Positions 34,456-41,729 of a stretch of DNA of 64,000 bases are shown here, piece by piece. The notes beneath the pieces were generated by a model. That model saw only the letters and a program-made list of their open reading frames with translations, did no database searches and was not told where the DNA came from. The stretch covers positions 62,001 to 126,000 of the forward strand of contig NZ_VYQE01000003.1 in the NCBI RefSeq assembly GCF_008710275.1. Direction: 5' to 3'. Position 1 is the stretch's first letter; each line of letters opens with the position of its first letter. Source of the stretch: Histidinibacterium aquaticum (GTDB lineage Bacteria; Pseudomonadota; Alphaproteobacteria; Rhodobacterales; Rhodobacteraceae). Made by a program: the position numbers and the translations under genes.

Positions 34456-34465
34456 CTGTATACCG
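34456..34465. promoter_or_regulatory. Candidate GntR operator 2 (CTGTATACCG)
   Basis: Eight of ten bases match operator 1. It sits 22 bases upstream of the permease ATG. Centre-to-centre distance to operator 1 is 63 bases, about six helical turns, so both sites face the same side of the DNA. Confidence 0.5.
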
Positions 34466-34487
34466 AACCGCGAATCGGAGGAGTGCG

Positions 34488-35231
34488 ATGTTCGAAGAAG
34501 GCCTCGTGATGGCGATGATCGCCTTTGCCCTGGGCGGGATCCTCAAGGGCGCGATCGGCGCGGGCACACCCGTCATCGCCATTCCCATCCTCGCGCTCTA
34601 CCACGACGTGCGCTTCGCGGTGGCGGTCTTCGCCCTGCCCGCCCTGCTGTCGAACATCGTGCAGGGCTGGCAATACCGCGCGCACATCCTGCCCCGGCGC
34701 TTCATGGTGCCGCTGGTCCTCGCGACCATGTTGGGGGCCTTCGTCGGTACGGTGATGCTCGCCACCCTCCCCGAGGGACTGCTGACCGGCACGGTCGCCG
34801 TCCTCACCATCGTCTACGTCGTCTTCCGCCTGATGCGGCCCGACTGGTCGCTCGGCCTCGAGCGCGGGCAGAAGATCGTCGTCCCCGTGGGTCTCGCGGC
34901 GGGGGTCCTGCAGGGGGCGGCGGGGATATCGGCGCCGGTCTCCCTGACCTTCCTCAACGCCCTGCGTATCCCGCGCGAGGTCTTCATCGGCACCGTCTCG
35001 GTCTTCTTCATCGCCATGGCCTCCGTGCAGCTCCCGACGCTCATCGGTCTCGGGATCCTGACAGGGCCGCGGCTCGCCGTGGCGCTGGTGGCCTGCATCC
35101 CGCTCTTCGCGGGCATGCCGGTGGGCGACTGGATCGGGCGCAAGGTGGGCAAGACGACCTTCGACCGCATCATCATGGGGCTTCTGGTCATCATCGCACT
35201 GCGCCTGCTCTGGGGCGTCGTCGCGGGCTAG
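34488..35231 (+). CDS. TauE/SafE-family membrane permease
   Basis: The 247-residue protein has about eight membrane segments in two related halves, each opening with a glycine-rich stretch (GGILKGAIGAGTPVIAIP and GVLQGAAGISAPVSLTFL), the hallmark of TauE/SafE (DUF81) permeases. These carry organic sulfonates, sulfite or other anions, usually outward. GGAGG before ATG 34488 defines the start. It is divergent from gntR and shares its operator region, so it is probably co-controlled with ligM. An aromatic-acid or C1-intermediate role is plausible but unproven. Its stop codon shares CTAG with the convergent acyl-CoA dehydrogenase. Confidence 0.85.
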   Translation: MFEEGLVMAMIAFALGGILKGAIGAGTPVIAIPILALYHDVRFAVAVFALPALLSNIVQGWQYRAHILPRRFMVPLVLATMLGAFVGTVMLATLPEGLLTGTVAVLTIVYVVFRLMRPDWSLGLERGQKIVVPVGLAAGVLQGAAGISAPVSLTFLNALRIPREVFIGTVSVFFIAMASVQLPTLIGLGILTGPRLAVALVACIPLFAGMPVGDWIGRKVGKTTFDRIIMGLLVIIALRLLWGVVAG

Positions 35232-36844
35232 GCCACCGTGTCCGGCGGCAGGCTCGCCTGCGCCTCGGCCAGCGCCATGCGGGCCGGGGCGTTGTGCAGC
35301 AGGAACCGGGCCTGAGTGGCGGCATCCTCGCCGAGGCCGATCATCCGGCAGGCGAGCCAGCTCTCCACCGCGACCCAGGCCGCGCGCAGCATGCCGTCCG
35401 CGGAGAGGAGGAGCCGCTCCCCCTCCGCCTTCATCGAGTCCCGGACGAGCTTGGCAAAGCGGTCGAGAACCTCGGTGGCGGCCGAAGCGGCCCTCTCATC
35501 TCCGCAGCCGGCGATCTCGGCCCGCGCCCGGGCATCGAGCAGCGCCGCGGTCCGCCCCTCGTCCTTCCGGATGCGCCGCAGGGTCAGGTCCTGCGCCTGC
35601 ATCCCGGTCGTGCCCTCGTAGATCGTCAGGATCCGCGCATCGCGCAGCAGCCGTTCCGCCGGCCATTCAGAGGTGTAACCCGCCCCGCCGAGCACCTGGA
35701 TCGCGCCGTCCGCCCCCGCGCTCGCGCCCTCGCCTCCGAAGGTCTTGGCGAGAGGCAGGAGAAAGGCGGCCAGCGCGCGGTCCTCCTCCGAGCCCTCCAG
35801 CAGCACGCCCAGCTCCAGCACGAGCGCGGTCAGGACCGAGGCCCCGGCGTCGAGCGCCGTGAGCTGGCGGCGCACGTCGGGATGGCGGACGATCGGCACA
35901 GGCGGCGCGGCCGGATCACCGCCCTGCCGCCGCTCCTCGGCGTAGCCCCGGGCGAGCGTGGCGGCCCGGCGCGCGATCCCCGCGCCCTGGACGCCGACCT
36001 GCAGCCGCATCCGCTCGATCATGTGGAAGAGCAACGGCACGCCCCACCCCTCCTCGCCGATGAGCGCGGCCGGCGCGCCGGCGAAGGCCAGGGTGCAGGT
36101 GGGCGACCCATGCAGACCCAGCTTCTCCTCGATCCGCCCGACCGTGATCGGGGCGCGCGCGCCCGCCTCGTCACGGTCCGGCACGAGGAAGAGCGAGAGC
36201 CCGCGGGTCCCCTGCTCCATCGGCCCGGTCCGGGCGAGCAGCAGGTGACCGATGCGGGCCGTCATGTCCTGGTCGCCGAAGGAGATCCAGCACTTGGTCC
36301 CCTCGATCCGCCAGCCCTCCCCGTCCCGCGTCGCGCGGGTGCGGATGCGTCCGGCGTCGGAGCCGGCGTCCGGCTCGGACATGCAGATGGTGGCGGCCCA
36401 GTCGCCCGAGGCGAGCCTTGGCGCCCAGGTCCCGGCGAGGTCCGGCGCCGTCTGCGAGAGCAGGTGCGCCCCTGCCCGGCTCGCGGCCGCAGCCATGAGG
36501 AACGGGGCCGCTGCGGCTTCCAGCGGGAGCGTCATCGCCGCGTGCAGCGCGAGCGGCAGGCCGAGACCGCCCAGCTCGGGCGCGATGTCCGGCGCGATCC
36601 AGCCATCCGCGCCCAGGCGGGCGTAGGTCTCGGGGTAGCCCTCCGGCGTGCGCACCCGGCCCGCCTCGAGACGGCAGCCTTCCCGGTCGGCGCGGTCGCC
36701 CAGCGGCGTCAGGTCGGCGGCGAGCCGCTCCGCCTCCGCGAGGAACTGCGCCACGTCCGTTGCGTCGAGCCCGGCGGACCCCGCGCGCTCTGCCCAGCCG
36801 GGCGTCGCGGCCAGCAGGTCGGAGACGGCGACCGGCCCGGTCAT
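35228..36844 (-). CDS. Acyl-CoA dehydrogenase (AidB/DmdC-like long form)
   Basis: The 538-residue flavoprotein is longer than typical 380-residue acyl-CoA dehydrogenases and has a C-terminal extra domain. Visible elements are ATICMSEPDAGSDAGRIRTRA with FAD contacts, the IEGTKCWISFGDQDM segment, GGAGYTSEWPAERLLRDARI and the catalytic Glu in IYEGTTGMQAQDL. It would introduce an alpha-beta double bond in an acyl-CoA, for example turning a phenylpropanoyl-CoA into a cinnamoyl-CoA. It is last in the ligase-SDR-dehydrogenase operon and overlaps the SDR stop by four bases. DmdC-type function on methylthiopropionyl-CoA is an alternative, but no other dmd gene is present. Confidence 0.82.
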   Translation of the reverse strand: MTGPVAVSDLLAATPGWAERAGSAGLDATDVAQFLAEAERLAADLTPLGDRADREGCRLEAGRVRTPEGYPETYARLGADGWIAPDIAPELGGLGLPLALHAAMTLPLEAAAAPFLMAAAASRAGAHLLSQTAPDLAGTWAPRLASGDWAATICMSEPDAGSDAGRIRTRATRDGEGWRIEGTKCWISFGDQDMTARIGHLLLARTGPMEQGTRGLSLFLVPDRDEAGARAPITVGRIEEKLGLHGSPTCTLAFAGAPAALIGEEGWGVPLLFHMIERMRLQVGVQGAGIARRAATLARGYAEERRQGGDPAAPPVPIVRHPDVRRQLTALDAGASVLTALVLELGVLLEGSEEDRALAAFLLPLAKTFGGEGASAGADGAIQVLGGAGYTSEWPAERLLRDARILTIYEGTTGMQAQDLTLRRIRKDEGRTAALLDARARAEIAGCGDERAASAATEVLDRFAKLVRDSMKAEGERLLLSADGMLRAAWVAVESWLACRMIGLGEDAATQARFLLHNAPARMALAEAQASLPPDTVA

Positions 36845-37599
36845 TTCGGCGGCAGGCGGACGGCCCCGTCCAGCCGGATCACCTCGGCGTTGAGGTAGGC
36901 GTTCTCGAGGCAGAACCGCACGGTCCGCGCGAATTCCTCGGGCTCTCCCAGCCGCTGCGGGAAGGGGATCGAGGCGGCGATGCCCCTCTGCACCTCCTCC
37001 GGCAGTTCCTCCAGAAGCGGCGTCCGGAAGATGCCCGGGGCCACGGTGTTCACCCGGATGCCGAAACGGGCGAGCTCCCGCGCGGCGGGCAGCGCGAGCG
37101 AGACGATCCCGCCCTTCGAGGCGGCATAGGCCGCCTGCCCGATCTGCCCGTCCTGCGCGGCGACCGAGGCGGTGTTGACCACCGCCCCGCGCTCGCCGGT
37201 GGGCAGCGGGTCGAGCGTCGTCATCCGGTCGGCGGCGAGGCGGAGCATGTTGAAGGTGCCGACGAGGTTCACGCGGATCACCCGCTCGAAGTCCTCCAGC
37301 GGCATCGGCCCCTCCCGGCCGGCGATCCGGGCGGCGGTGCCGATGCCCGCGCAGTTCACGAGGCCGCGCAGCGGCCCCAGCGCCTCGATCGCCCCGTCGA
37401 TCTGCGCGCCGATCTCCGGGTCGGTCACGTCGCCCGCGATGGCCCGCCCGCCGAGTTCCTCCGCCATCCGCTCCGCCGCCTCCGCGCTGCGGTCGAGGAC
37501 GGTCACCGCGGCGCCCGCCGAGGCGAGCTCCCGCGCCGTGGCGGCGCCCAGCCCGGAGGCGGCACCGGTGACGAGGATGTGCTGTCCGGCAATCTCCAT
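36841..37599 (-). CDS. Short-chain dehydrogenase, 3-hydroxyacyl-CoA dehydrogenase type II-like
   Basis: The 252-residue Rossmann enzyme has TGAASGLG at residues 11-18, NCAG near 82, the catalytic Ser in VVNTASVAAQDGQ and Tyr-x3-Lys in AAYAASKGG, so it should be active. The HSD10-like sequence (NTASVAAQDGQIGQAAYAASKGG region) suggests NAD-dependent oxidation of a 3-hydroxyacyl-CoA. It overlaps the CoA-ligase stop by one base and the dehydrogenase start by four. In the module it would oxidise the 3-hydroxy-3-arylpropanoyl-CoA made by the divergent crotonase, as CouN does in the rhodococcal route. Confidence 0.85.
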   Translation of the reverse strand: MEIAGQHILVTGAASGLGAATARELASAGAAVTVLDRSAEAAERMAEELGGRAIAGDVTDPEIGAQIDGAIEALGPLRGLVNCAGIGTAARIAGREGPMPLEDFERVIRVNLVGTFNMLRLAADRMTTLDPLPTGERGAVVNTASVAAQDGQIGQAAYAASKGGIVSLALPAARELARFGIRVNTVAPGIFRTPLLEELPEEVQRGIAASIPFPQRLGEPEEFARTVRFCLENAYLNAEVIRLDGAVRLPPK

Positions 37600-39443
37600 C
37601 AGCCCGCCCCCTCGGTCGCGAGCGAGATCAGGCGCGGGTCGTCGGACCAGAGCCGCTCGACGAGGTCCTGCCGGTTGCGCAGGACGGCGCGCTGGTTGAT
37701 CGAGCCCTTGTCGGTCACCTCGCCCCGGTCGAAGGAGAGCGGCGCCTCGAGAAAGAGCATACGCCGCACACGGGTGGCCGAACCGGTCGCGCGGCGCGCG
37801 TGGTCGGCCAGCATCTCGGCCGCCCGTTCGCGGACCTTGGGATGCGCGAGCAGGTCCTCGCCCTCCAGGGTCTCGCCCGCGATCCCGCGCAGGGCGTCCC
37901 AGTCGGGCACCACGAGGGCGCCGAGCTCGTAGTGATCTTCACCCGCGATGACAACGTCGCTCGCCAGGCCCTTGAGATCGTTGGTGAGTTGCGCCCTGAG
38001 CGGGCCGACCGCGACCCAGGTGCCCGAGGCCAGCTTGAAATTCTCGGCGAGTCGCCCGTCGAAGGCGAAGCCCCGCTCGGGCCGGCCCTCTTCCCAGAAC
38101 CGGAAGGCATCGCCGAAGCGGTAGAAGCCCTCCTCGTCGAAGGCGTCCTGCGTCAGTTCCTTGTTGCGCCAGTAGCCGGGCGTGACCGAGGGCGACTTCA
38201 CGCGGCCCTCCATCTTGTCGCCCATGGGCGCGAGCTTGAAAGTCACGCCGTGGGCCGGGATGCCGACGTTGCCCGCCGTCGCCTCGCGGTCGGTGCACAT
38301 GAGCGCGAAGGGCCCCGTCTCGGTCGAGCCGAAGCCCGTGCAGAGCAGCACGCCCCCCGGCACGGCCTCTTCGGCGACGCGGGTGATCCGGTCCCAGACC
38401 GGCTGGGACATGCCCGCGCCCGCGTACATCAGCATCTCGACCCGCTTGAAGAAGGTCTCGCGCAGGGCCGGGTCCGTCTCCATCGCGTCGAGCAGCATCT
38501 GATAGCCGAGCGGCACGTTGAAGTACCAGGTCGGGCTGATCTCGCGCAGGTTGCGGATGGTCTTGCCGATGAGCTTGGGCGAGGGCTTGCCCTCGTCCAG
38601 CCAGAAGGTGCCGCCGTTGTAGATGACGAGGTTGAAGACCTTGTTGCCCGAGGCGGTGTGGTTCCAGGGCGCCCAGTCGACCACGACGGGCGGAGTCTCG
38701 GCCATGAAGGCGTAGCATTGGCGGATCATCTGCTGATTGGCGCAGAGCATCCGCTGGGTCTGGATCACCGCCTTCGGGGAACCGGTGGTGCCGGAGGTGA
38801 AGAGGAACTTGGCAACGGTGTCGTGACCCACCGCGGCATGGGCGTCGCGCATGGCCTGCGTGGGCTCGGTCGCGGCGAGGTCTGCGAAGTTGAAGGTCTG
38901 CCGCCCCTCGACCGTGCCGGACACGGTGACGACGGGAACGTCGTCGCCGAAGATCTCGCGGATCGCGGGGGCGAAGGGCTCCGCCTCCTCCGCGAAGATC
39001 AGGCCGGGCGTCAGCTGCTCGGCGATGTCGCGCAACTTTAGGTAGTCACCGCCCGCGAGCGCATAGGCCGGGGCGAGCGCCGCGGAGGGCACGCCGACGT
39101 GCTGGGCCCCGAGCGCCATGAGCGCGTGGCTCACCGAGTTGGCGGAGAGAATCAGGAGCGGCCGTTCGGGCGTGAGACCCATTTCCACGAGCGCGGTGCC
39201 GATCCCCTCGATAGACCGCGCCCCCTCGGCGTAGGTGGTCTTCTGCCAGGCGTCGTCCGCGCCGCGCTCGGCCATCCACACTCGGTCCGGCTCCGTCTCG
39301 GCCCAGTGCATGAATCGTTCCGTCATGCAGCGGGGAAACGCGCCAAGGGGCTCCTCCTGCCAGACGAGGATCGAGCCGTCGTCGCGGGTTTCGCTCCGCA
39401 CCGAGGGCTCCCAGAGGGTGACAGTGCTGTCTTGCCCGGTCAT
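37599..39443 (-). CDS. fcs: Feruloyl-CoA synthase-like acyl-CoA ligase
   Basis: The 614-residue ANL-superfamily ligase activates an aryl or acyl acid with ATP and CoA. It has the AMP-binding P-loop FLFTSGTTGSPKAV, the A5-like GFGSTETGPF motif and the late FAFDGRLAENFKLASGTWV region. That last segment, with Lys in FKL, is the pattern of the long (about 600-residue) feruloyl-CoA synthases of alphaproteobacteria. ATG 39443 has AGGAGGAG just upstream. It is first in the operon with the SDR and acyl-CoA dehydrogenase and divergent from the crotonase and MarR genes. A hydroxycinnamate such as ferulate or p-coumarate is the likely substrate. Confidence 0.85.
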   Translation of the reverse strand: MTGQDSTVTLWEPSVRSETRDDGSILVWQEEPLGAFPRCMTERFMHWAETEPDRVWMAERGADDAWQKTTYAEGARSIEGIGTALVEMGLTPERPLLILSANSVSHALMALGAQHVGVPSAALAPAYALAGGDYLKLRDIAEQLTPGLIFAEEAEPFAPAIREIFGDDVPVVTVSGTVEGRQTFNFADLAATEPTQAMRDAHAAVGHDTVAKFLFTSGTTGSPKAVIQTQRMLCANQQMIRQCYAFMAETPPVVVDWAPWNHTASGNKVFNLVIYNGGTFWLDEGKPSPKLIGKTIRNLREISPTWYFNVPLGYQMLLDAMETDPALRETFFKRVEMLMYAGAGMSQPVWDRITRVAEEAVPGGVLLCTGFGSTETGPFALMCTDREATAGNVGIPAHGVTFKLAPMGDKMEGRVKSPSVTPGYWRNKELTQDAFDEEGFYRFGDAFRFWEEGRPERGFAFDGRLAENFKLASGTWVAVGPLRAQLTNDLKGLASDVVIAGEDHYELGALVVPDWDALRGIAGETLEGEDLLAHPKVRERAAEMLADHARRATGSATRVRRMLFLEAPLSFDRGEVTDKGSINQRAVLRNRQDLVERLWSDDPRLISLATEGAG

Positions 39444-39496
39444 GTCTCCTCCTATCCATGTCCGTTGCGAGCGCCACATTGACTCGTGGCGAAAAT

Positions 39497-39516
39497 ATTG
39501 TCTACTGGGAAACAAT
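39497..39516. promoter_or_regulatory. Candidate MarR operator with overlapping promoter
   Basis: The arms ATTGT (39497-39501) and ACAAT (39512-39516) form an inverted repeat of 20 bases in the 115-base divergent gap between the CoA ligase and crotonase genes. A TTGACT at 39479 with TCTACT 16 bases later could be the rightward promoter, so a bound MarR protein would block it. Confidence 0.4.
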
Positions 39517-39558
39517 GCAGCCCCCGCGAGCGAAGCGGGACGGCCAGGGGAGGATTGC

Positions 39559-40353
39559 ATGGACGGAGCCGCGAGCGAAGATCTCGTCACCTACGAGCTG
39601 CGCGGATCGATCGCCGTCATCGGGCTCAACCGGCCCGAGAAGCGCAACGCGGTCAGCGACCGCGTGGTGAACGCGCTCTCGGCGGCGGCGGAACGCGCCG
39701 AGGGCGAGGCCCGCGCGGCGGTCATCCACGGCCACGGCAAGCACTTCTGCGCCGGGCTCGACCTTGCCGAACACGTCGAGAAGCCGCTGATCGACGCGGT
39801 GAAGGGCTCGCGCCAGTGGCACCGGATCTTCGACCGGTTCGAGCGCGGCTCGATTCCCTTCATCACCGCCCTGCACGGCGCCGTGGTCGGCGGCGGCTTC
39901 GAACTCGCCGCGGCGAGCCACATCCGCGTGGCCGAGGAGAGCGCCTTCTTCGGGATGCCCGAGGGCACCCGCGGCATCTTCGTGGGCGGCGGCGGCTCCG
40001 TCCGCATCGCGCGGCTCATCGGTGCGGCCCGGATGGGGGACATGATGCTCACCGGCCGGACCGTGGGCGCTCCGGAGATGGAGCGCTGGGGCGGCGTCTC
40101 CTACGTCGTGCCCGAGGGACAGGGTCTCGAAAAGGCCATGGAGATCGCGGCGAAGACCGCCGAGAATGCCGAGATGTCGAACTACGCGATCCTCAACGCC
40201 CTGCCTCGCATCCAGGACATGTCCTCGGAGGACGGGCTCTTCGTCGAGTCGATCATGTCGGCTCTCACCAGCGCCACGCCCGAGGCCGAGGAGCGTCTCC
40301 GCGCCTTCCTCGAGAAGCGCGCCGGCAAGGTGGAGGCGCCCCGGAATGGATGA
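39559..40353 (+). CDS. Crotonase-family enoyl-CoA hydratase (aryl-CoA side chain)
   Basis: The 264-residue enzyme has the oxyanion-hole segment HFCAGLDLAEH and both acid/base glutamates of true enoyl-CoA hydratases: Glu115 (GGGFELA) and Glu135 (FGMPEGT), 20 residues apart as Glu144/Glu164 in rat hydratase. Hydroxycinnamoyl-CoA hydratase-lyase (HCHL) from Pseudomonas has Ser at the first position. So this enzyme more likely only adds water, making a 3-hydroxyacyl-CoA for the SDR. The start has GGGGAGG upstream. It overlaps marR by eight bases. A lyase (vanillin-forming) role cannot be fully excluded by eye. Confidence 0.83.
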   Translation: MDGAASEDLVTYELRGSIAVIGLNRPEKRNAVSDRVVNALSAAAERAEGEARAAVIHGHGKHFCAGLDLAEHVEKPLIDAVKGSRQWHRIFDRFERGSIPFITALHGAVVGGGFELAAASHIRVAEESAFFGMPEGTRGIFVGGGGSVRIARLIGAARMGDMMLTGRTVGAPEMERWGGVSYVVPEGQGLEKAMEIAAKTAENAEMSNYAILNALPRIQDMSSEDGLFVESIMSALTSATPEAEERLRAFLEKRAGKVEAPRNG

Positions 40354-40825
40354 GGACGTCGCCGTCCGGGACCAGGAGTCCGTCGAGATGGGCCCGCTGC
40401 TCGACAGCCTGGGCCTGCTCCTGCGGCTTTCGCAGCTTCAGTCCTTCGGCGCCTTCTTCCGCGACATGGAAGAGGTCGGCCTGCGGCCCGGCGAGATCTC
40501 GGTCCTCGTCCTCATCGGACAGAACCCCGGCATCCGCCAGGGCATCGTCGCCCGCACCCTGCGGGTCAAGCGCGCCCACATGGCCAAGATGATGGCCGGG
40601 ATGGAGCGGGACGGCATCGTCTCGCGCCGCGCCCCCGAAGACGACCGCCGCGCGCTCGAGCTCCGCCTGACCGAGGCCGGCCGCGCCCGGCTCGACGCCG
40701 TGATGCCGGTCTTCCTCGAGCACGAGGCCCGCCGGCCCGCCACACTGACCCGCGCGGAGGAGGCCACGCTGAAGCGGCTCCTGCGCAAATACCTCGCGCT
40801 ACCGGACCCGGAGGTGCGCCCGTGA
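40346..40825 (+). CDS. MarR-family transcriptional regulator
   Basis: The 159-residue regulator has the MarR winged helix: GEISVLVLIGQNPGIRQGIVA, recognition helix around VKRAHMAKMMAGMERDG, and the wing ISRRAP-like VSRRAPEDDRRALELRLTEAGR. MarR proteins such as CouR and FerR repress cinnamate-catabolic genes and are released by the CoA thioester. Here the gene sits between the crotonase and the amidohydrolase, with 8- and 4-base overlaps, and an ATTGT/ACAAT repeat lies in the divergent promoter. The effector is likely the aryl-CoA made by the neighbouring ligase. Confidence 0.88.
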   Translation: MDEDVAVRDQESVEMGPLLDSLGLLLRLSQLQSFGAFFRDMEEVGLRPGEISVLVLIGQNPGIRQGIVARTLRVKRAHMAKMMAGMERDGIVSRRAPEDDRRALELRLTEAGRARLDAVMPVFLEHEARRPATLTRAEEATLKRLLRKYLALPDPEVRP

Positions 40826-41697
40826 ACGTAGACGACCTGATCGCCATCGACATCCACACCCACGCCGAGGAACCCTGCAGCCATCACCGTGACGACGGCT
40901 ACAACGAGTTCCAGGCGGCGATGGCCAAGTACTTCAAGAATCCCGCTGGCGCCGAGGGGATGCTGCCCACCGTCCCGCAGACCGCGGAGTACTTCCGCGA
41001 GCGCAAGATCGGCGCGGTGATCTTCCCCGTCGACAGCGAGCGCGAGACCGGTTTCCGCCGCTACTCCAACGAGGAGGTGGCGCAGATCGCCGCCGAGAAC
41101 GACGACATCCTGATCCCCTTCGCCTCGATCGACCCGGCCAAGGGCAAGGCCGGCGCGCGAGAGGCCCGTCGGCTGATCAACGACTTCGGGATCAAGGGCT
41201 TCAAGTTCCACCCCACGCTCATGGGCTTCTACCCGAACGACCGCATGGCCTACCCGCTCTACGAGGTGCTGGCCGAGGAGGGCTGCGTCGCGCTCTTCCA
41301 TACCGGGCAGACCGGCGTCGGTTCGGGCATGCGCGGCGGCATGGGGATGCGGCTGAAGTACTCCAACCCGGTCCACGTCGACGATGTCGCCGTGGATTTC
41401 CCGGACATGCCGATCATCCTGGCCCACCCGTCCTTCCCCTGGACGGAAGAAGGGCTGATGGTCGCCCAGCACAAGCCCAACGTTTACATCGACATGTCGG
41501 GCTGGCGGCCGAAGTATTTTCCGCAGATTTTCGTGCACTACGCCAATACGATCCTGAAGCATAAGATGCTCTTCGGATCGGACTGGCCCGCGATCACGCC
41601 CGACATGTGGCTGGCCGACTTCGAGGAACTCCCGATGAAGGAGGAAGTCCGTCCGCTGATCCTGAAAGAGAATGCGCGGAAGCTCCTGCGCATCTGA
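40822..41697 (+). CDS. Amidohydrolase_2 family protein, candidate 3-aryl-beta-ketoacyl-CoA hydrolase (CouO-like)
   Basis: The 291-residue COG2159-type TIM-barrel protein has metal-ligand motifs DIHTHAEEP (His12, His14), His160 (LFHTGQTG), His202 (LAHPSFPW) and Asp254 (GSDWPAITPD). GTG 40822 overlaps the marR stop as GTGA. Relatives encoded beside cinnamoyl-CoA ligases (CouO in Rhodococcus; 4-hydroxyphenyl-beta-ketoacyl-CoA hydrolase in Rhodopseudomonas) cleave the beta-keto side chain to release a benzoate and acetyl-CoA. That fits the ligase-hydratase-SDR set here. Other family roles, such as decarboxylation (LigW) or oxalomesaconate hydration (LigJ), remain possible. Confidence 0.7.
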   Translation: MNVDDLIAIDIHTHAEEPCSHHRDDGYNEFQAAMAKYFKNPAGAEGMLPTVPQTAEYFRERKIGAVIFPVDSERETGFRRYSNEEVAQIAAENDDILIPFASIDPAKGKAGAREARRLINDFGIKGFKFHPTLMGFYPNDRMAYPLYEVLAEEGCVALFHTGQTGVGSGMRGGMGMRLKYSNPVHVDDVAVDFPDMPIILAHPSFPWTEEGLMVAQHKPNVYIDMSGWRPKYFPQIFVHYANTILKHKMLFGSDWPAITPDMWLADFEELPMKEEVRPLILKENARKLLRI

Positions 41698-41729
41698 CCC
41701 ACCATGATCAAAACCAGGGAGGAGAGATC

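Noticed and set aside
31628-36898. A 1756-codon open frame on the plus strand
   Set aside because: It lies antisense to dctP, ligM, gntR and the acyl-CoA dehydrogenase, has no domain order, and is rich in Arg, Gly, Val and His typical of stop-poor antisense frames in GC-rich DNA.
39559-40353. Hydroxycinnamoyl-CoA hydratase-lyase producing vanillin
   Set aside because: Both hydratase glutamates are present, including Glu115 where the lyase has Ser, and beta-ketoacyl processing genes are adjacent; kept only as an alternative.
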